Positions 54,258-58,409 of a DNA stretch of 58,409 bases are shown here, in pieces. The DNA is from Actinomadura sp. KC345 (GTDB lineage Bacteria; Actinomycetota; Actinomycetes; Streptosporangiales; Streptosporangiaceae). The stretch covers positions 1-58,409 of the forward strand of contig NZ_SMKH01000010.1 in NCBI RefSeq assembly GCF_004348515.1, in the 5' to 3' direction. The notes under the pieces were generated by a model. The model was not told the origin of the DNA. It ran no database searches and was given only the letters and a program-made list of their open reading frames with translations. A program made the translations under genes and the position numbers. Positions within the stretch are counted from its first letter, which is position 1. Every line of letters starts with the position of its first letter.

Positions 54258-54275
54258 CGTACAGAACGTACAGAA
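54258..54275. promoter_or_regulatory. tandem 9-bp repeat in a divergent promoter
   Basis: CGTACAGAA occurs twice head to tail, 15 bases before the epimerase ATG and about 75 bases upstream of the divergent SUKH gene. It also gives the partial palindrome GTTCCGTACAGAAC. Probable regulator site. Confidence 0.45.
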
Positions 54276-54290
54276 GGCAGAGTTCTCCCC

Positions 54291-55277
54291 ATGAGACTTC
54301 TGCTGCTGGGTGGGACGGAGTTCGTCGGACGGGCCGTCACCGAGGACGCGCTCGACCGCGGATGGGACGTGACGGTCTTCCACAGGGGACGCCATGAGGC
54401 GCCGCAGGGAGTGGTGTCCCTCCACGGCGACCGCACCGCTGATGACGGCCTCAAGGCCCTCGCCGGCGGGGAGTGGGACGCGGTCGTCGACACCTGGTCG
54501 GGCGCACCGTCCGCCGTGCGCGACGCCGCGCGGCTCCTGAACGGACGGTGCGAACGGTACGCCTACGTCTCCAGCCGTTCGGTGTACCGGTTCCCCGCAC
54601 CGGCCGGGGCAGGCGAAGACGCCCCCGTGGTGGACGGCTCCCCCGGCGACGGCGAGGGCGTCGACTACGCGGCGGCCAAGCGCGGTGGAGAACTGGCCGC
54701 GGCCGAGGTGTTCGGCGACCGGGCGCTGCTGGTGCGGGCGGGGCTCATCCTCGGCCCCTACGAGAACATCGGGCGGCTGCCGTGGTGGCTGACGCGGATC
54801 AGCCGGGGAGGCCAGGTGCTGGCTCCCGGCCCGCGCGACGCGGGCGTGCAGTACATCGACGCCAGGGACCTCGCCATCTGGACCTTGGACGCCGTCGAGC
54901 ACGGGCTAGGCGGGCCGTACGACCTGGTCAGCCCACCCGGCCGGACAACGATGAGCGAGTTGCTCGAAGCGTGCATCCGGACGACGGGTTCCGGCGCCGA
55001 TCTCGTCTGGACGCCCCCGCAGAGGATCCTCGAAGCGGGTATCGAGCCGTGGACGGACCTTCCGATCTGGCTGCCGCCAGGTGAGGCGTACGACATGATG
55101 CACCGGGCAAGCGTCGCCAAGGCCGTCTCCACAGGTCTGCGTTGCAGGCCGGTCCGGGAAACGGTCACGGACACGTGGAAGTGGCTCCAGAGCATCGGCG
55201 GACAGGCCCCGCAACGACCTGACCGTCCCATGGTGGGCTTGGCTCCCGGCAAGGAGGCCGAGGTCCTGCACCGCTGA
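54291..55277 (+). CDS. NAD-dependent epimerase/dehydratase family protein
   Basis: A 328-residue atypical SDR: Rossmann start RLLLLGGTEFVGRAVTEDAL, AYVSSRSVYRFPAPAG, DYAAAKRGGELAA (Y-x-x-x-K), LVRAGLILGPYENIGRLPWW. It resembles extended SDR reductases acting on sugars or isoprenoid-like substrates; specificity unknown. ATG at 54291. Confidence 0.85.
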   Translation: MRLLLLGGTEFVGRAVTEDALDRGWDVTVFHRGRHEAPQGVVSLHGDRTADDGLKALAGGEWDAVVDTWSGAPSAVRDAARLLNGRCERYAYVSSRSVYRFPAPAGAGEDAPVVDGSPGDGEGVDYAAAKRGGELAAAEVFGDRALLVRAGLILGPYENIGRLPWWLTRISRGGQVLAPGPRDAGVQYIDARDLAIWTLDAVEHGLGGPYDLVSPPGRTTMSELLEACIRTTGSGADLVWTPPQRILEAGIEPWTDLPIWLPPGEAYDMMHRASVAKAVSTGLRCRPVRETVTDTWKWLQSIGGQAPQRPDRPMVGLAPGKEAEVLHR

Positions 55278-55377
55278 TCCGACCGACGCGAACGGCACCG
55301 GCGCGCCCGTCCGTCCGCCCGGACCGGGATTCCGGTTCGGTGGACGCGGCGGCTCCCGGTCGGCTAGAGAGACTGGC

Positions 55378-57006
55378 ATGACCGTTTTGGTACTCGGGCC
55401 CCACCTCCGGCACGTGAGTCACAACACCGCGACGATCTGGGTGGAGACCGACCGTCCCTGCGAGGTCCGGGTCGTCAACCAGGAGCACGGCCTGGACGCC
55501 GGGGCCCGCACGTTCACCGCGCACGGCCACCACTACGCGCTCGTCGAGGTCGAGGGCCTCCAGGCAGGCGCGCGGATCCCCTACGAGGTCGTGGCCGACG
55601 GCGAGACCGTCTGGCCCGAAGCAGACAGCGGGTTCCCCCCGTCCCAGATCAGGACGCTCGACCCGGGCGGCGGGCTGCGGATCTCGTTCGGGTCCTGCCG
55701 CCGGTCGCCGGGGACCGTGGAGCAGTTCGGCCACGACGCGCTCACCGCGATGGCCGACCGGCTCCGCAAGGGCGGCGACTCCGTCGCCTGGCCGGACATC
55801 CTGCTCATGGTCGGCGACCAGATCTACGCCGACGAGCTGACCGACGAGATGCGCGCGTTCATCCGGGCCCATCGCGAACCGGGCGAGCTTCCCGTGGAGG
55901 AGGTCGCCGACTACGAGGAGTACACCTACCTCTACAAGCTGGCCTGGCACGACGATCCGGCGGTGCGGTGGCTGCTGTCCACCGTCCCGACCTTCACCAT
56001 CTTCGACGACCACGACATCAGGGACGACTGGAACACGTCCTACACGTGGCGCCAGCAGATGTGGTCGCAGCCCTGGTGGAAGGACCGCATCACCGGCGGG
56101 ATCGGCTCGTACTGGATCTACCAGCACCTCGGGAACATGTCGCCGCAGGACCGCGCGACCGATCCCGTCTACAAGGCGCTGCGGACGGCGTCCGACAGCA
56201 CCGGTGACGCGGGCGCCGTCCTCGACGAGTTCGCGGAGAAGGCCGACAAGGAACCGGCCAGCACGCGGTGGAGCTACGCGCACGACTGGGGCGGAGTCCG
56301 CCTGATCGTCGTCGACAGCAGGTGCTCCCGGCTCCTCACCGCCGACCGCCGCGGCATGCTCGACGACGAGGAGTTCGAATGGCTGGACGGCCGGTGCCAG
56401 GGCGGCATGGACCACCTGCTCATCGCGAGCTCGCTCCCGGTCCTGCTGCCCCGGGCGATCCACCACGCGGAGTCGTGGAACGAGGCCGTCGCCGGCGGCG
56501 TCTGGGGCAAGACCGCGGCCAGGCTGGGCGAGAAGATCAGGCAGGCCGCCGACCTGGAGCACTGGGCGGCGTTCGAGCAGTCGTTCCGGGCGCTGGCCGG
56601 CGGCGTCCTGGCCGTCGGGCGCGGTGAGCGGGGCCCGGCGCCGGCCAGCATCTCGTTCCTGTCCGGCGACATCCACTACTCGTACATGGCGCGGGTCACC
56701 GAGCCCGACGCCCGGTCGAAGATCTCGCAGGTCGTCTGCTCACCACTGCGCAACCCGCTGGCGGGGGTGTTCCGGTGGGCCAACCGGCTCGCGTACTCGC
56801 GGGCGGGCAGCGCGCCGTTCCGCGTATTGGCGAAGCTGGCGAAGGTTCCGGCCACGCCGCTGCGGTGGCGCATGACCGACGGACCGTGGTTCGACAACGC
56901 CATCGCCACCGTCGAGATTTCGGGACGCGATTGCGACGTGCGCTGGGAGAGTCCGCGGGACGGCGGCGAACTCGGCGACCTGGCCCGCGCGAAAGTCACC
57001 GGCTGA
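55378..57006 (+). CDS. alkaline phosphatase D family metallophosphatase
   Basis: A 542-residue PhoD-like enzyme: N-terminal Ig-like domain, then ISFGSCRRSP, LMVGDQIYADE, IFDDHDIRDDWNTSY, LLIASSLPVLLPRAIHHAES and FLSGDIHYSYMARV. The Asp/His residues form the calcium/iron metallophosphatase site. No signal peptide or Tat motif is seen, so it is probably cytoplasmic and acts on an internal phosphoester. Confidence 0.88.
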   Translation: MTVLVLGPHLRHVSHNTATIWVETDRPCEVRVVNQEHGLDAGARTFTAHGHHYALVEVEGLQAGARIPYEVVADGETVWPEADSGFPPSQIRTLDPGGGLRISFGSCRRSPGTVEQFGHDALTAMADRLRKGGDSVAWPDILLMVGDQIYADELTDEMRAFIRAHREPGELPVEEVADYEEYTYLYKLAWHDDPAVRWLLSTVPTFTIFDDHDIRDDWNTSYTWRQQMWSQPWWKDRITGGIGSYWIYQHLGNMSPQDRATDPVYKALRTASDSTGDAGAVLDEFAEKADKEPASTRWSYAHDWGGVRLIVVDSRCSRLLTADRRGMLDDEEFEWLDGRCQGGMDHLLIASSLPVLLPRAIHHAESWNEAVAGGVWGKTAARLGEKIRQAADLEHWAAFEQSFRALAGGVLAVGRGERGPAPASISFLSGDIHYSYMARVTEPDARSKISQVVCSPLRNPLAGVFRWANRLAYSRAGSAPFRVLAKLAKVPATPLRWRMTDGPWFDNAIATVEISGRDCDVRWESPRDGGELGDLARAKVTG

Positions 57007-57467
57007 ACGCGCGGCGCGCCCCGCCCGGAAATCCGCTGCCACGACCGCAATCGAAAACAACTGGTGGTCAATCAGTCACAACATGCGAGCACGAAACGGC
57101 GTGGTCCGCCCCAGGCCGCGCGGAAAGCCGCGGAACGTCCCCCCACCAGGGCGCCCGTGGCGCCGCGCACCATGGGCGGTTGAAGCCCGGGTCGCGGGTG
57201 TCCCGGGATTGAACCGGGGACCTGCTTCTTCCCGTAAAGATCATGGGGAACCACAGGGCCGGCCCGAATCGGCTGGTAGCGTCCGCCGCGGCTTCTGATT
57301 TCCGAGTTACCGGGGAGTCGCCAACCGGCGGGCTGCCGTGAAAGAGTGGCGAATCGCCGTATTGGCCTACCGGGGATACGCGCTTCACTACGCTATAGGC
57401 GCGCCCCGGGGACACTACGCCGGATGGGCATGCTGTGAGCTCCCGTGTTGAGGAAGGGCGGTGTCGC
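57007..57467. other. intergenic region with a tRNA-like T-arm
   Basis: 461 bases without a convincing gene. On the minus strand near 57198-57232 a T-arm-like hairpin (CCCGG-TTCAATC-CCGGG) is followed by ACACCCGC, resembling a tRNA 3' end, but no matching 5' half or clear anticodon arm is found. A TACGCTATAGG near 57390 may belong to the promoter of the next gene. Confidence 0.35.
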
Positions 57468-58409
57468 ATGGATCGCTGCGCGCTGTTCGTAGACGCCGGC
57501 TATCTGCTGGCCGACGGCGCGATGGCGGTGCACGGCACGCGCCACCGCGAAACCGTCTCGTGGGACTTCGGCGGCCTCCTGCAGCTCCTCGGCAACCTCG
57601 CCAGAGAACGCACCGGCATGCCGCTTCTGCGCTGCTATTGGTACGAGGCGACGGTCGAGGGCCGCCGCACTCCCGAGCACGACGCGCTCGCCGACCTGCC
57701 CGGCCTCAAGCTGCGGCTCGGCCGCATCCGCCCCGGCCGCCGCGAGGGCGTCGACTCCGAGATCCACCGCGACCTGATGACCCTCGCCCGCAACGGGGCG
57801 CTGACCGACGCCGTCGTGGTCAGCGGCGACGAGGATCTCGCCCAGGTCGTCGCCGACGCCCAGGACCTCGGCGTCCGCATCACGATCGTGCACGTCGCCG
57901 TGGACGGCAACTGGACGATCTCCCGGGTGCTGCGGCAGGAGTGCGACGACCTCATCGAGATCGGCTCCGGCCACCTGCGCCCGTACGTCAACCTGCTCGC
58001 CGGCATGGACGGGACGGCCGGGTCCTCGCTCGGGGCGAGCCCGCTGTCCAACGGCCACGGCGCCAACGGCCACGGCGGTTCGCTCGGCTCCCTCCAGCCG
58101 GCCTCCCAGAACGGGCCGCCGCCCGCGTCCCCGCTCAGCGGCCAGCCGTCCGCGTCGGCCGTGCGCGACCTCGGCCCGGCGATGAGCGGCGGCGGCATGA
58201 ACGGCCCCGGCGCGGGAACCGGCCCGATGCCGCTGCCCGGCGGTGCCGGCGATTCCGGCGGATCGTCCTACGGCACCGGCGAACGGCCGCTCCCGCCCTC
58301 CTACAACACCGGCGAACGGCCGCTCCCGCCCTCCTACAACACCGGCGAACGGCCGCTCCCGTCGAGCTACAGCACCGGTGAACGTCCCGCCCCTTCGCCC
58401 TACAGCACC
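57468..58409 (+). CDS. NYN-domain protein with C-terminal repeats (runs off window)
   Basis: At least 314 residues, open to the window edge. Residues 1-175 form a NYN (PIN-like RNase) domain: CALFVDAGYLLADGAMAVHG with the first Asp, CYWYEATVEGRRTPEHDALA, GVDSEIHRDLMTLARNGALT with the acidic metal ligands, and VVVSGDEDLAQVVADAQDLG. The remainder is Gly/Pro/Ser-rich and disordered, ending in tandem TGERPLPPSYN repeats. ATG after AGGAAGG. Possibly an RNA-processing factor with a multivalent tail. Its C-terminus is not in the window. Confidence 0.82.
   Translation, partial: MDRCALFVDAGYLLADGAMAVHGTRHRETVSWDFGGLLQLLGNLARERTGMPLLRCYWYEATVEGRRTPEHDALADLPGLKLRLGRIRPGRREGVDSEIHRDLMTLARNGALTDAVVVSGDEDLAQVVADAQDLGVRITIVHVAVDGNWTISRVLRQECDDLIEIGSGHLRPYVNLLAGMDGTAGSSLGASPLSNGHGANGHGGSLGSLQPASQNGPPPASPLSGQPSASAVRDLGPAMSGGGMNGPGAGTGPMPLPGGAGDSGGSSYGTGERPLPPSYNTGERPLPPSYNTGERPLPSSYSTGERPAPSPYST
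58269..58409 (+). repeat. 33-bp tandem repeat within the NYN gene
   Basis: Four or more units of 33 bp encoding Y-G/N/S-T-G-E-R-P-L/A-P-P/S-S; two units are nearly identical at the DNA level (CACCGGCGAACGGCCGCTCC). The array continues to the end of the window. Confidence 0.85.

Noticed and set aside
57197..57240. tRNA-like 3' end on the minus strand (T-arm CCCGG-TTCAATC-CCGGG)
   Set aside because: Only a T-arm-like hairpin and a plausible acceptor strand are present. No D-arm, anticodon arm or pairing 5' acceptor could be found, so I do not call a tRNA gene.

Overview
The window is high-GC DNA with GTG/TTG starts, tight ATGA-type overlaps, an HspR-regulated dnaK operon, an F420-type oxidoreductase and a pSAM2-like integrative element. 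This points to a filamentous actinomycete; Actinomadura/Thermomonosporaceae is my best guess, from gene flavour only.

Left third (1-13.8 kb): a truncated chromosomal gene and a broken SDR gene lead into the 3' part of a degenerate integrase. That integrase relic is cut in two. Between its halves lies a ~12.8 kb catabolic island flanked by a perfect 23-bp direct repeat. The island carries nine minus-strand genes (lipoprotein substrate-binding protein, IclR regulator, a paired acyl-CoA dehydrogenase, a C-terminally truncated Zn-alcohol dehydrogenase, another acyl-CoA dehydrogenase, enoyl-CoA hydratase, ADP-forming acyl-CoA ligase, LLM-class oxidoreductase) and a divergent aldehyde dehydrogenase. 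Related ACTCA/TGAGT and TTTCACT palindromes sit in its promoters. It looks like a beta-oxidation-style regulon for an unidentified carbonyl or carboxylic substrate.

Middle (13.77-31.15 kb): an AICE (actinomycete integrative and conjugative element) lies in the 3' end of tRNA-Gly(CCC), bounded by 44-bp direct repeats. It has xis and int at the right end, a GntR/KorSA-type repressor, a TraSA-type FtsK translocase, a SpdB-like DUF2637 protein, many small ORFs, and cargo comprising a CPBP membrane protease and an overlapping pair of HTH regulator and HExxGH metallopeptidase. Its replication initiator gene (repSA) is interrupted by a second, 4.0-kb element. That element encodes a large serine recombinase and a WhiJ/BldB/AbaA-like regulatory triad, and its ends reconstitute a 15-bp-arm attP palindrome. 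Precise excision would restore the repSA reading frame. The region is therefore three layers of mobile DNA: an older AICE relic split by a catabolic island, a newer AICE in tandem with the relic, and a serine-integrase element nested in the newer AICE.

Right part (31.1-58.4 kb): conserved chromosome. It holds tRNA-Gly, dcd, a glycine-betaine ABC transporter operon, a ZIP metal transporter, a membrane Fe-S oxidoreductase, a TIGR03086 protein, a DUF1326/DUF2182 pair, thiolase and 3-hydroxyacyl-CoA dehydrogenase, the dnaK-grpE-dnaJ-hspR cluster with a HAIR operator followed by clpB, then a DHFR-like protein, a SUKH protein, an epimerase, a PhoD-type phosphatase, and an NYN-domain protein that runs off the end with a 33-bp tandem repeat.
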